Source of the DNA: an uncultured Oscillospiraceae bacterium
Lineage (GTDB): Bacteria; Bacillota; Clostridia; Oscillospirales; Acutalibacteraceae
Length of the DNA: 64,000 bases
Direction: 5' to 3'
NCBI GenBank assembly: GCA_900541905.1
Contig: UQLQ01000008.1
Coordinates: 8,942-72,941, forward strand
Positions 43,906 to 52,144 of the stretch are shown one piece after another. The notes under the pieces are model-generated. The model saw nothing but the letters and a program-made list of their open reading frames with translations. It ran no database searches and had not been told where the DNA came from. Both the position numbers and the translations under genes were made by a program. Numbering within the stretch: position 1 is the first letter of the stretch; each line of letters starts with the position of its first letter.

Positions 43906-44919
43906 ATGGAGACACTAAAAACAATTTGGGACTTTTTTCAAAATGAAGTCCTTGGTATGAACTGGCTGAATCGCCTCATTGAAACATTTTTGAACGCTTG
44001 CGGTTTAGATACCACGGGCAAAATAGGAGGAAGTGTTCAGTTTTTCATCTATGATACTGTAAAAATTATGGTACTGCTCGGCGTTTTGATTTTGATTATC
44101 TCGTATATTCAAAGTTATTTCCCGCCCGAAAGAGCTAAAAAGATACTCGGCAGATTTCACGGAATATGGGCGAATATCATCGCCGCTCTGCTCGGTACGG
44201 TAACACCGTTTTGCTCGTGTTCTTCCATTCCGTTGTTTATCGGGTTTACAAGCGCAGGTTTGCCGCTTGGCGTTACATTCTCCTTTTTGATTTCTTCGCC
44301 GATGGTTGACCTCGGAAGCCTTGTCTTACTGATGAGTATTTTCGGCTGGAAAGTTGCTGTTTTATATGTAATATTCGGTTTGGTAATCGCTGTGGCTGGC
44401 GGAACGCTAATTGAAAAGTTGCACCTCGATAATCAAGTGGAAGAATATATCCGAAACGGTCACTCGATTGATGTTCCGCAGGAGGAACTGCATTTCAAAG
44501 ACCGTATGAAATTTGCGTGGGAACAGGTTGTTGAAACCGCTAAAAAGGTTGCTCCTTATGTTCTGATCGGCGTGGGCATTGGTGCTTTCATTCACAACTG
44601 GATTCCTGAAGAATTTATTGTCAAAGCACTTGGCGAAAATAATCCGTTTGGCGTAATTCTTGCTACGATAGTCGGTATTCCGATGTATGCGGATATTTTC
44701 GGTACAATTCCGATTGCAGAAGCCCTGCTTGCAAAAGGTGCTTTGCTCGGCGTTGTCCTTTCCTTTATGATGGGCGTTACTACGCTTTCGCTCCCTTCAA
44801 TGATTATGCTTCGCAAGGCGGTCAAACCGAAACTGCTTGGTATTTTCATTGGAATATGTGCTGCTGGTATTATTATTGTAGGCTATCTTTTCAACGCAAT
44901 ACAATATTTAATTGTTTAA
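43906..44919 (+). CDS. arsP: ArsP-like permease (DUF318 family)
   Basis: 337-aa membrane protein with about eight TM helices. The motif TPFCSCSSIPLFIGFTSAG (about residues 102-120) is the hallmark of the DUF318/ArsP family, exporters of trivalent organoarsenicals. With arsR and arsC this supports an arsenic role, though some DUF318 members have other substrates. It follows arsR by 88 bp. Confidence 0.82.
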   Translation: METLKTIWDFFQNEVLGMNWLNRLIETFLNACGLDTTGKIGGSVQFFIYDTVKIMVLLGVLILIISYIQSYFPPERAKKILGRFHGIWANIIAALLGTVTPFCSCSSIPLFIGFTSAGLPLGVTFSFLISSPMVDLGSLVLLMSIFGWKVAVLYVIFGLVIAVAGGTLIEKLHLDNQVEEYIRNGHSIDVPQEELHFKDRMKFAWEQVVETAKKVAPYVLIGVGIGAFIHNWIPEEFIVKALGENNPFGVILATIVGIPMYADIFGTIPIAEALLAKGALLGVVLSFMMGVTTLSLPSMIMLRKAVKPKLLGIFIGICAAGIIIVGYLFNAIQYLIV

Positions 44920-44937
44920 TTTTAGGAGGTTATTATT

Positions 44938-45318
44938 ATGGCATTATTTAACTTTGGAAAGAAAAAGGAAGAAGAAAAGAAAACACCTGCTTGCGCTTGT
45001 AGCTGCGGTTGTGCTGCCAGCGAAGCAGAAAGCATTACAAACGATTGCTGTCCTGATTTGAAAGAGGGAGAAATCTGCTGTATCAAAGTGTTAGGGGCAG
45101 GTTGTAAATCCTGTCACGAACAATTTGAATACACAAAGCAGGCAGTAAAGGATATGGGACTTTCCGTAGAGGTCGAATACATTACCGATATGCAGAAAGT
45201 AATGGAATACGGTGTTATGAGTATGCCTGCCCTTGTTGTCAACGAAAAGGTTGTTGCTATGGGTAAGGTTTTGAAAGCTGCTGATGTGGTTGCTCTGCTG
45301 CACAAGCTGGGGTTTTAA
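44938..45318 (+). CDS. Thioredoxin-like small disulfide protein with Cys-rich N-terminus
   Basis: 126 aa. Residues 15-50 hold nine or so Cys (CACSCGCAA, CCPDL, EICC), followed by a thioredoxin-fold domain (about 50-126) of the redox-active-disulfide type with GAGCKSCHEQ and cis-Pro in MSMPALV. It is likely the electron donor for the next gene's arsenate reductase, or an arsenite carrier to the permease. The Cys-rich leader is unusual. Confidence 0.8.
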   Translation: MALFNFGKKKEEEKKTPACACSCGCAASEAESITNDCCPDLKEGEICCIKVLGAGCKSCHEQFEYTKQAVKDMGLSVEVEYITDMQKVMEYGVMSMPALVVNEKVVAMGKVLKAADVVALLHKLGF

Positions 45319-45320
45319 CG

Positions 45321-45713
45321 ATGGATAAGAAAAAGGTAGCCTTTATTTGTGTGCATAACTCCTGCCGCAGTCAGATTGCAGAAGCACTTGGAAAACATTT
45401 GGCGGGAGATAAGTTTGATTTCTATTCTGCCGGAACAGAAACAAAATCACAAATCAATCAGGACGCTGTGCGGCTTATGAAACAGCTTTATGGGATAGAT
45501 ATGGAGCAAAGCCAGTATAGCAAGACGATTGATAAAATCCCTACGCCCGATATTGCGATTTCAATGGGGTGTGATGTCGGTTGTCCCTATATCGGTAGAG
45601 CGTTTGATGATAATTGGGGACTTCCCGATCCGACGGGCAAAAGTGATGAATGTTTTATACAGGTCATTGAGAGAATATCTCAAAAAATAAAAGACTTGAA
45701 ATTAGAAAAGTAA
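45321..45713 (+). CDS. arsC: Arsenate reductase, low-MW phosphatase type
   Basis: 130-aa enzyme reducing arsenate. The P-loop CVHNSCRSQIAEAL (about 10-23), the middle GCDVGCP Cys pair (about 80-86) and DPTGK match thioredoxin-coupled ArsC. It starts 3 bases after the thioredoxin-like gene. Together with arsR and arsP it forms a resistance operon. Confidence 0.9.
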   Translation: MDKKKVAFICVHNSCRSQIAEALGKHLAGDKFDFYSAGTETKSQINQDAVRLMKQLYGIDMEQSQYSKTIDKIPTPDIAISMGCDVGCPYIGRAFDDNWGLPDPTGKSDECFIQVIERISQKIKDLKLEK

Positions 45714-45714
45714 C

Positions 45715-45882
45715 ATGAAAGCCACAGAATGGATATATTGCCCTATCTGCGGCAATAAAACTCGCACAATGATACGGGAAGATACAGAATTAAGAAACTT
45801 CCCTCTCTACTGTCCGAAGTGCAAAAAGGAAACAAGCATCAATGCTCAGGATATGAAAGTCACGCTTGCAGAACACAAATAA
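45715..45882 (+). CDS. Cys-rich KTR-domain protein, 55 aa
   Basis: Short zinc-ribbon protein with WIYCPICGNKTRT and LYCPKCKKET: two CxxC pairs and the KTR motif of the Cys_rich_KTR family found in conjugative and mobilizable elements. It overlaps the arsC end region with one base between. Function unknown. Confidence 0.8.
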   Translation: MKATEWIYCPICGNKTRTMIREDTELRNFPLYCPKCKKETSINAQDMKVTLAEHK

Positions 45883-45895
45883 GATTTTTATGTAT

Positions 45896-45925
45896 GCCGC
45901 CGCATGGGTGATACCATAGCGGCGG
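45896..45925. terminator. Convergent terminator
   Basis: Stem CCGCCGC-ATGG / CCAT-A-GCGGCGG followed by TTTTTC, between the ars operon (plus) and the relaxase (minus). Confidence 0.85.
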
Positions 45926-45935
45926 TTTTTCGTGC

Positions 45936-47372
45936 CTATCGGCTGTCTCTGTCAAAGGATTTCTTTCTCTGTCTCGGCTGGTTTCTCTGCTTACCCTCCG
46001 CCTGAAGCTGACGCAGGCGTTTCAGCACGCTCTCTCGTTCAGGCGGCTTTGCCTGCTCTTTTTTGGCGGGTTTCTGTTTTTCCCTGACCTGTTGCTCCCA
46101 TGCGGCAAGGTCACGATTGAACTGCTCCACAACAGCCTCCGCCTTACGGTAGGTTGCCATGTACGCCTGCACATCGGGATAACCGTCCTCTTTCAGAACA
46201 TCGGGCAGTTTATCCAGCTTTTCAGCGATTTCCTTTTCTGTCCGCTGTATCTGCTCTGTGAGCGCCTTGCGCTCCTTACCCTTGAAAATCCCTTTTGTAT
46301 CGGCAAGCTGTTGTTTCAGCTTCGGAAGTACCGTATCCTGCAAATGCCGGATTTCTTTCGCCTTATCCTGCGCCTTTATCATCAGCTTTTGCATGGTACG
46401 GAACTCTGCCATATCTATTTCAAGGACAGGCTTCGGCGGCATATCGTGTTCACGGATTAAGTTTTGCAGGAAGTCCTTAGCCTTGTTTACGATACTGCGG
46501 AACAGACCCGGCAGCCAGCCCTTGCTTTTGATAGACTGGCTCGCCTTTTCGTGTATCTCTGTCTGCTTGACTTCTAAAATCTTTGCTTCGGAGATACCTG
46601 ATAATAACGCCATATCCGCTGTCCTGTTCCATTCCTGCCTTGCGGCATTATCGGCTTTGATTTCGTCCTCTTTGGGATTATTTTTGCCGATTTTCTTGGC
46701 CGGAAGATAGACGCTGTTTTTATCAAATACCTTTAAGTGCTGCTCAGGATCGGAGATATGGCAGTTAATAAGTTCTGTATACACTTCCTTTATCTCTCGG
46801 AGAAAAGGCTCTCCCTTAAAGCGTGTATCTTTGGTAGTAAACAGATGGCTTTCGTATACCTCGCCTTTTTTGATGACGGTACAGCCTTTCCGTATCTGCC
46901 CGTCCTCCCCCGTGATTTCCTTTTTGGTGCGGACACGCTTTCCAGTCTCGTCAAAGAACACGCTGCGGGAAGCAACCTTTACATCAGGTTCGGGGAGCAA
47001 CCTCCTCTCGCTGAAAATCAGATGGATATGATAATTTGTCTTGCGCTTGTTGTGGTGGAGGGCGGACACGCACTCCACACCGTACCGCCTGCGGAACTCC
47101 TCTGTAAAGTCCGTGAGTACCTGCTGCGGCTCGTATTGCGTATAGATTTCGGGCAAGGCGATAATCAGTTCCCTTGCTTCGATACATTTGCCCTCTGTGC
47201 CGCTGCGCTGAAACTCCTGCTGGCTTTCCCTTGCAAGGTTGCTCCAAAAGGTGCTGTCGGCGGTGCGGTAGGTGGCATAGAGATTTTCCTGCCTTGCATG
47301 GCTTGTAATATACGATATTCGCCCTTTGACATTGGGCAGTTTTGACATCTGGATAAAACTGTGTCTCGGCAT
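45936..47372 (-). CDS. MobA/MobL-family relaxase
   Basis: 478-aa MOBQ-type relaxase that nicks the element at oriT for transfer. The N-terminal domain has the HxH motif in NYHIHLIFSERR (about 119-130), and the front has ISYITSHARQENLYATY with candidate catalytic Tyr. The C-terminus is a long basic coiled coil. It is encoded divergently from xis, with a hairpin-rich region between likely holding oriT. Length and motifs look intact. Confidence 0.88.
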   Translation of the reverse strand: MPRHSFIQMSKLPNVKGRISYITSHARQENLYATYRTADSTFWSNLARESQQEFQRSGTEGKCIEARELIIALPEIYTQYEPQQVLTDFTEEFRRRYGVECVSALHHNKRKTNYHIHLIFSERRLLPEPDVKVASRSVFFDETGKRVRTKKEITGEDGQIRKGCTVIKKGEVYESHLFTTKDTRFKGEPFLREIKEVYTELINCHISDPEQHLKVFDKNSVYLPAKKIGKNNPKEDEIKADNAARQEWNRTADMALLSGISEAKILEVKQTEIHEKASQSIKSKGWLPGLFRSIVNKAKDFLQNLIREHDMPPKPVLEIDMAEFRTMQKLMIKAQDKAKEIRHLQDTVLPKLKQQLADTKGIFKGKERKALTEQIQRTEKEIAEKLDKLPDVLKEDGYPDVQAYMATYRKAEAVVEQFNRDLAAWEQQVREKQKPAKKEQAKPPERESVLKRLRQLQAEGKQRNQPRQRKKSFDRDSR

Positions 47373-47396
47373 ACATCATCTCCGTTTTCTGTTGTC

Positions 47397-47557
47397 AAGG
47401 TGCGTCCTTTTTTTGCAACCGTTTACGGTTGTGGCTGTCGCTGCGGCAGCGGTGACAGCCCCGTATCATACGCCGCAGGCGGTTGATACGGAAGCCCCCT
47501 GCAAGGGCGAAATACCCAGAGTACAAATCGAAGATTTGTGCGAGGGGTGTATTTCGC
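47397..47557. other. Putative oriT region
   Basis: AAGGTGCGTCCT at 47397-47408 resembles the RSF1010/R1162-type nic sequence (core TGCGCCC). It is followed by four hairpins: CAACCG/CGGTTG 47416-47431, GGCTGTC/GACAGCC 47433-47460, CCGTATC/GATACGG 47461-47491, and GCGAAATAC/GTATTTCGC 47507-47557 with ACAAATC/GATTTGT inside. It lies just upstream of the relaxase. The nic match is inference. Confidence 0.5.
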
Positions 47558-47606
47558 TCTCAAACGCCGAGGGCTTAGGGTTACTTTCCGAAAAGAGAAT
47601 GGATGG

Positions 47607-47822
47607 TCATTCCACTCTGCGGACATCATCGGGCTTCAGAAGATTTCTTCCCTGATTGACCGTCAGAAACCGTTCCAGCGTGTCCCTGCGGATAATGGTC
47701 TTGCGCCCCACTTTGAGGACGGGCAGCTTTCCCCATTCCACCAGCTTCCGCATGGTGTTCCTGCCGATACCCGTACATTCTGCGGCTTCCTCTATGGTAA
47801 GTCCCATTTTGACTGCGCTCAT
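47607..47822 (-). CDS. xis: Excisionase / HTH_17 DNA-binding protein
   Basis: 71-aa MerR-like winged-helix protein: LTIEEAAECTGIGRNTMRKL then the wing KLPVLKVGRKTIIRRDTLE. This size and motif are typical of Tn916-family Xis proteins that steer Int toward excision. Confidence 0.8.
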   Translation of the reverse strand: MSAVKMGLTIEEAAECTGIGRNTMRKLVEWGKLPVLKVGRKTIIRRDTLERFLTVNQGRNLLKPDDVRRVE

Positions 47823-48003
47823 TCTATCAACCTCCTTTTAGAATACTCATTTTGCAACTACTGTTTTATCATTATACTTATTCTGCCATCTCTTGTCAAC
47901 CTATTTTGCAACCATTCATAGTTTATTTACAACTTTCATTGAGATAAAGGTTGCAAAATAAGTATCGGCGTGTTATACTGATACCAGTCAGGAGGTGAAC
48001 ACC

Positions 48004-48669
48004 TTGAAAAAAGAAACCACATTCACCGCAAAACAGGTCGGTAGGAGGATTAAGGAACGCCGCACAGAGTTAAACATTACCATGCCGGAACTTGGCAGGC
48101 GTGTAGGCGTGAACAAATCCACCATTCAGCGGTATGAAGCGGACGGAGTTGATCCGAAGCGCACAATGGTTATCAACGGTCTTGCGGAAGCGTTGCTCAC
48201 AACTCCCGAATGGCTGACAGGTCTTTCCGATGATAAGGAATATGACACCTATACTCTTTGCCAGCGGGATATTGAGGAACACATCAGGAAATATCTGGAC
48301 ACAGTTTCCTATACAGTAAAGGGCGAGCCGCACCAGCAGCTTCTCACGACATTTCTCGGCAAGATGGTTGACCTGTATACGGTTATGACCTGCTACTTTG
48401 CTGATGCTATGGAGGAAGTTGACCGTGTGGCGGAGGACAAAGGGCTGAAAGAGTCTCTTGGACGGTACGCCATAGAGTCCGGGGCAATCATGGAACAGGT
48501 ATACCGCAAGAAGATGGAAGTACCGATTGAGGATATGAAACGGTTTTTAGACGGGATTTTACATATCCACGATGAGGGGCGCACAAGAATGTCGATGGGC
48601 GCACTTTTCGGGATAGTGGAGGAAGCCGAAGAAAGGCTTTCCGAAAAAGAAAATTCCGTGGCACCTTGA
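48004..48669 (+). CDS. XRE-family regulator of the nested element
   Basis: 221 aa. An N-terminal helix-turn-helix (about 12-65: VGRRIKERRTELNITMPELG then RRVGVNKSTIQRYEADG) is followed by an unrecognised helical C-terminal domain. The start is TTG 48004, with AGGAGGTGA upstream (a GTG nine bases earlier is inside it). It lies directly upstream of int and may control int and xis expression. Confidence 0.8.
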   Translation: MKKETTFTAKQVGRRIKERRTELNITMPELGRRVGVNKSTIQRYEADGVDPKRTMVINGLAEALLTTPEWLTGLSDDKEYDTYTLCQRDIEEHIRKYLDTVSYTVKGEPHQQLLTTFLGKMVDLYTVMTCYFADAMEEVDRVAEDKGLKESLGRYAIESGAIMEQVYRKKMEVPIEDMKRFLDGILHIHDEGRTRMSMGALFGIVEEAEERLSEKENSVAP

Positions 48670-48776
48670 CAAGTAAAGACGCCAGTTGACTTTCACTGGC
48701 GGAAGTGACACAATTACTTTACGCACACCATATGTCACAGTCCCGATTGCCACGGATAGAAAGGAGTTTTTTATCT

Positions 48777-50075
48777 ATGGCAAAAGGTTCTGTAAGAAAG
48801 AAAGGCAAAAAGTGGTACGGACGCTTTTATATTGAAGATGAAAGCGGCAGAAAAGTGCAGAAAGAGTTTGCAGGCACAGAGAGCAAGGCGGAAACAGAAG
48901 CCATGCTCCGCAAAGCGATAGCGGACTATGAGGAAAAGCAGTTTGTCGGGAAAGCGGAAAACATCACGGTAGGCGATATGCTGGATATGTGGGTAGAGGA
49001 AGAACTGAAACCCGGCAACTTAAGCAACGGGACGGTCATGTCCTATCAGGGAACGGTCAACCGTATCAAGCAATATCCCATTGGCAAACGCAAGCTGAAA
49101 ACCGTGACCGCCGACCATTTGCAGGCGTTCATTGATTTTCTGAGCTACGGTGGGACAAACCCGGACGGGACAACTTCAAAGCCCATGAGCAAAGGATATA
49201 TGCTCCTGTTCTCGGCGGTGTTGCAAAATTCCTTCCGCTTTGCGGTTTTCCCGAAAAAACTGATTACCTTTAACCCTATGCAGTATGTGAAGCTGAGGGG
49301 CAGGAAGCAGGAAACGGATATTTTCTCGGACAGTGAGGAAGATACTTCCAGTATTCCTACTATCACCCATGAACAGTTCCAAAAGCTGGAGGAATTTCTC
49401 AAGGCAAAAGATAATCCCGCCTTGCTGCCTGTGCAGATAGCGTACTACACGGGGCTTCGTATCGGGGAAGTATGCGGCTTGACTTGGCAGGATATTAACC
49501 TTGAGGAACAATATCTCACGGTACGCCGAAGCATGCGCTATAACGGAACAAGGCACACAACCGAAGTGGGAACGACAAAACGGAGCAAAGTCCGCACCGT
49601 TGATTTCTGCGACACGCTGGCGGCAATCCTGCGGGCGGCGAGAACAGAACAGCGCAAAAACCGTTTCCGCTACGGGGAGTTTTATCACCTGAACTACTAC
49701 AAAGAAGTAAAGGAAAAAGGGCGCACCTATTATGAGGTTTACAGCCTGCAAAGGACAGAGGAAGTCCCGGAGGATTACAAGGAAATCTCCTTTGTCTGCC
49801 TGAGAGCAGACGGGGCGTATGAAGCGCCGAGTACGGTAGGGATTATGTGCAGGGCGGCAAAGAAGAAAGTGAAAGGGCTTGAAGATTTCCATTTCCACAC
49901 GCTCCGTCACACCTACACAAGCAATCTGCTTTCCGGCGGCGCAAAGCCGAAAGATGTGCAGGAACTTCTCGGACACTCCGATGTCAGTACCACAATGAAC
50001 ATCTACGCTCACTCTACAAGGGAAGCGAAGCGCACTTCCGCAAGGCTGCTGGATAAGGTGGTCGGCGGGGAATAA
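48777..50075 (+). CDS. int: Tn916-type tyrosine integrase
   Basis: 432-aa recombinase. It has an N-terminal arm-binding domain (KGSVRKKGKKWYGRFYIED), a core-binding SAM-like domain (about 65-160) and a catalytic domain with Arg in YTGLRIGEVCGL, HxxR in FHTLRHTYTS and Tyr in MNIYAHST. ATG 48777 has AAAGGAG 10 bases before it; a 24-codon extension lacks one. Located at the element end, it integrates it with a coupling-sequence mechanism, as the junctions show. Confidence 0.92.
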   Translation: MAKGSVRKKGKKWYGRFYIEDESGRKVQKEFAGTESKAETEAMLRKAIADYEEKQFVGKAENITVGDMLDMWVEEELKPGNLSNGTVMSYQGTVNRIKQYPIGKRKLKTVTADHLQAFIDFLSYGGTNPDGTTSKPMSKGYMLLFSAVLQNSFRFAVFPKKLITFNPMQYVKLRGRKQETDIFSDSEEDTSSIPTITHEQFQKLEEFLKAKDNPALLPVQIAYYTGLRIGEVCGLTWQDINLEEQYLTVRRSMRYNGTRHTTEVGTTKRSKVRTVDFCDTLAAILRAARTEQRKNRFRYGEFYHLNYYKEVKEKGRTYYEVYSLQRTEEVPEDYKEISFVCLRADGAYEAPSTVGIMCRAAKKKVKGLEDFHFHTLRHTYTSNLLSGGAKPKDVQELLGHSDVSTTMNIYAHSTREAKRTSARLLDKVVGGE

Positions 50076-50098
50076 AAAGTTGCCCTTGTTTCGGCTCG

Positions 50099-50119
50099 TA
50101 AGGGCAAAAACAAGGGCAA
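50099..50119 (+). repeat. Right integrase arm-site repeat
   Basis: Same 21-bp repeat as at 42897-42917 with one base different, lying just past int. An inverted copy of its core (TTGCCCTTG) lies at 50080-50088. Confidence 0.75.
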
Positions 50120-50190
50120 ACAGATAAGGTTTGAATGAAAAACAGGCGTGAAGCCTTGAAAAATCAATGGTTTTTGAGGATTAGATAGTT

Positions 50191-50202
50191 AAATCCTAAT
50201 TT
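50191..50202. repeat. Right junction of the nested element
   Basis: AAATCCTAATTT, the partner of 42736-42747. Confidence 0.75.
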
Positions 50203-50471
50203 AACAACTTTGCGTCTGCCTCGTCAATCTTGTTGCCGTCCAACGTTCCCCAGCTTTCAACATATCTTTCAAAATCTGCAAGAGTATTTTCGAACGCTTG
50301 AATCGTCTCTAATTTTTTTTGATAAAGTTCACTGTCAATTTTGTCCCGCTGCTGCGCTGCAATATCTTGATTGTATGTTACAAGTGCTTTTGTTTTTTCC
50401 TCGTCTGCTTTTAATGCTTCGGCATAATACTCTGTCAATGCTTGTTTTAATCTTTTTAAATATATATTCAT
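50203..50471 (-). pseudogene. N-terminal part of the gene split by the nested element
   Basis: About 90 codons from ATG 50471 (AAGGAG upstream), reading MNIYLKRLKQALTEYYAEAL and a long helix with many Lys and Glu. The frame meets a stop at 50196 created by the insertion. Its continuation is 42405-42743. Expression is preceded by a leader with an attenuator. Confidence 0.75.
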
Positions 50472-50545
50472 GGGTGAAATCTCCTTCTTATAATTCTTTT
50501 TTGTCTGCATTTTCTCGCAGTTCCCGCATTTGGGGAAATAAAAAA

Positions 50546-50582
50546 GGCACAGAAAATCAGCGTAATACTGATTTCCCATGCC
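50546..50582 (-). terminator. Leader terminator/attenuator before the split gene
   Basis: Stem GGCA...AAATCAG / CTGATTT...TGCC followed by TTTTTTATTT on the minus strand, between the promoter at 50623-50651 and the gene at 50471. Transcription of the capsid-type genes must pass it, so it probably serves as an attenuator. Confidence 0.7.
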
Positions 50583-50622
50583 TTGTAAAAGCTAACCTAT
50601 TGGCGGTACTTTATTAAGTTTT

Positions 50623-50651
50623 ATTATAGCATAAAAACGTTAAAATTACAA
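50623..50651 (-). promoter_or_regulatory. Promoter of the element's late genes
   Basis: TTGTAA (50646-50651) and TATAAT (50623-50628), 17 bp apart on the minus strand, about 150 bases before the split gene. Confidence 0.7.
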
Positions 50652-50752
50652 CCTTGCAATGTCAACATTTTTCAACAAAAGAACAACCCCGTATATACTG
50701 GGAATATCTTTTTTACTGAAAAAATAGGGAAAAACCCTGCAAAACACCCTTG

Positions 50753-50902
50753 CTAGTACAGGGAATTCAATTCTATGTAAATATGCTTGTATGGTGGGTG
50801 TACTTGACTTTTCTTGACCTTGGCATATTGCAGTATAGGCTGTAAAAGTTTTAACACCCTGTCGGCTTCCTGCTCTGTTTGATATGTAATTTTAATTTTC
50901 AT
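50753..50902 (-). CDS. Small conserved-type ORF, 49 aa
   Basis: MKIKITYQTEQEADRVLKLL with a beta-alpha start and closing HPPYKHIYIELNSLY. It overlaps the previous gene's stop (ATGAAAATTAA). It looks like a ferredoxin-fold half, a common small phage protein type, but I cannot name a family. Confidence 0.6.
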   Translation of the reverse strand: MKIKITYQTEQEADRVLKLLQPILQYAKVKKSQVHPPYKHIYIELNSLY

Positions 50903-51212
50903 GTAGAAGTTGCGCTACTCCCTTATTAATTTCAATTACTTGCTCTATTTTTTCAAGCAAAATACCAAGTAAACTTCCCTCTTGTGAACCTTTTCCAGTT
51001 CTTGCCCTGTCTAGGTAGTCATGAAGTATTACAAGACTGTCTAAAACAAATTCAAGTTCATCCGTGTTATCACTCAATAGAATAAATAGGGATTGACTTT
51101 TTTCTTTTTCCGATGTATAATTTAAATCGGTAATTTTATTGTTGCCACAGGTGTTTTTTGAGAGGACTTCACCTGTGGTCTTTTCTTTTTTACTAATGTT
51201 TTGTGTGCTCAT
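50892..51212 (-). CDS. Hypothetical element protein, 106 aa
   Basis: Acidic helical protein (SLFILLSDNTDELEFVLDSL). The start was chosen at ATG 51212, 8 bases after GGAGGTA. It overlaps both neighbours by a few bases. Function unknown. Confidence 0.6.
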   Translation of the reverse strand: MSTQNISKKEKTTGEVLSKNTCGNNKITDLNYTSEKEKSQSLFILLSDNTDELEFVLDSLVILHDYLDRARTGKGSQEGSLLGILLEKIEQVIEINKGVAQLLHEN

Positions 51213-51456
51213 TTTCATTACCTCCGTGAAATAGATTACAATATTCTTGAAAATCTTGTCCCATTTGGAACCCTTGCATAAATGCGTCTTGTCTGGCTTG
51301 TCCTACATTCTCTACCATTAATGCCACAAGGTTGTTATTCTGTTCTTTTGTGAGTGGCAGCGTTTCTAAATATTCGCTTACCTCTTTTGTGGCTTTCAAA
51401 AATATTTCGCCTTTATCAAGAACAATTCCGAAATCATCATCTAAATTCAAATCCAT
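51193..51456 (-). CDS. Hypothetical element protein, 87 aa
   Basis: Acidic N-terminus (MDLNLDDDFGIVLD), then a helical part (ATKEVSEYLETLPLTKEQNN, then GQARQDAFMQGFQMGQDF). The ribosome site AGGAGG lies 9 bases before ATG. Common layout in clostridial prophages, but no function known to me. Confidence 0.6.
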   Translation of the reverse strand: MDLNLDDDFGIVLDKGEIFLKATKEVSEYLETLPLTKEQNNNLVALMVENVGQARQDAFMQGFQMGQDFQEYCNLFHGGNENEHTKH

Positions 51457-51457
51457 T

Positions 51458-51577
51458 TTATTTTCCCTCCTGTTTCATTGTTAAGTATTCAGCTAATGCA
51501 TGAACTCTTTTCAATTCCTCATTCGTCAATTGTTTTAAGAGTTTCTTTATTTCCTTGGTATACATTTTTGTGGTCAT
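51458..51577 (-). CDS. Small ORF, 39 aa
   Basis: MTTKMYTKEIKKLLKQLTNE then LKRVHALAEYLTMKQEGK: one amphipathic helix pair. It overlaps the upstream gene in ATGA and leaves one base before the downstream ATG. Translation is strongly suggested by this packing; function unknown. Confidence 0.55.
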   Translation of the reverse strand: MTTKMYTKEIKKLLKQLTNEELKRVHALAEYLTMKQEGK

Positions 51578-51861
51578 GCTGTTCGTCCTCCCTTATCAAA
51601 AAAACTGTACAGTTTTCTGCACACTGTCCCATGTGAACAATAAAGCCTATATGCAATATCGCTGTAGCCTAATCCCTCTATAAAGCGCAGCCATAACATA
51701 CTACGCAAAATCTCATCACTTACAAGCAAAATTTCTTCTTTTATATCCTGCATATCAATTCTTGCAGTTTTGGCCGTTGCGCTATTGGGAAAATCGTTTA
51801 TTTCCTGTTCCAGCCATTTGTATCGCTCAAAGTATTTTTCTGTTCTTGTCTTTCTTCGCAT
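51574..51861 (-). CDS. Sigma-70-like (DUF1492-type) small regulator
   Basis: 95-aa protein with a helix-turn-helix at the C-terminus (LRFIEGLGYSDIAYRLYCSH then GTVCRKLYSFF) like the small region-4-only sigma proteins (DUF1492/ArpU-like) that control late operons in Gram-positive phages. AAGGAGG precedes ATG 51861. Confidence 0.75.
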   Translation of the reverse strand: MRRKTRTEKYFERYKWLEQEINDFPNSATAKTARIDMQDIKEEILLVSDEILRSMLWLRFIEGLGYSDIAYRLYCSHGTVCRKLYSFFDKGGRTA

Positions 51862-51866
51862 TTCTT

Positions 51867-52016
51867 TTAGTCCTCCTTTACTGTCATTATTCCTTTCACT
51901 TCTATCGGTTCTTCATATAACGTGCTTATTGTTACGCCATATTCGTTTATTGTTTCCAGTGCTGTTGCAATGCGTTCCAGTGATTGGCATATGCGTTCTG
52001 CGTGTATATCATTCAT
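51867..52016 (-). CDS. Small ORF, 49 aa
   Basis: MNDIHAERICQSLERIATAL..., helical then a short beta tail. GGGGGGTGA precedes ATG 52016. First of six closely packed small genes. Function unknown. Confidence 0.55.
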   Translation of the reverse strand: MNDIHAERICQSLERIATALETINEYGVTISTLYEEPIEVKGIMTVKED

Positions 52017-52144
52017 TTCTAATTCACCCCCCTTTTGTTAAAATTAGTATCAGAGTTGGAAACACTTACCCCCGCCGTTCCCTATTATGTGTAATTCATA
52101 TTTTAATAGAGGGGGGGGAGCTATTAACGTGGAAATTAGAGGTT

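Larger units (their letters stand above)
42742..50196. mobile_element. Nested Tn916-like mobilizable element with arsenic operon
   Basis: About 7.45 kb. Cargo and transfer genes are flanked by a tyrosine integrase at the right end; arm-type repeats of the integrase lie near both ends (42897-42917 and 50099-50119; 42809-42820 and 50152-50163, all direct). It interrupts an element gene and reconnecting the flanks restores that frame. It has a relaxase but no conjugation machinery, so it should be mobilised in trans. Base composition is more GC-rich in the Mob-Int part than in the host element. Confidence 0.85.

Noticed and set aside
46737..47345. Open frame antisense to the relaxase
   Set aside because: Shadow of the relaxase coding strand; no ribosome site and no recognisable domain.
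49176..50012. Long open frame antisense to the integrase
   Set aside because: It is a shadow of the GC-richer integrase gene; no ribosome site or family similarity.
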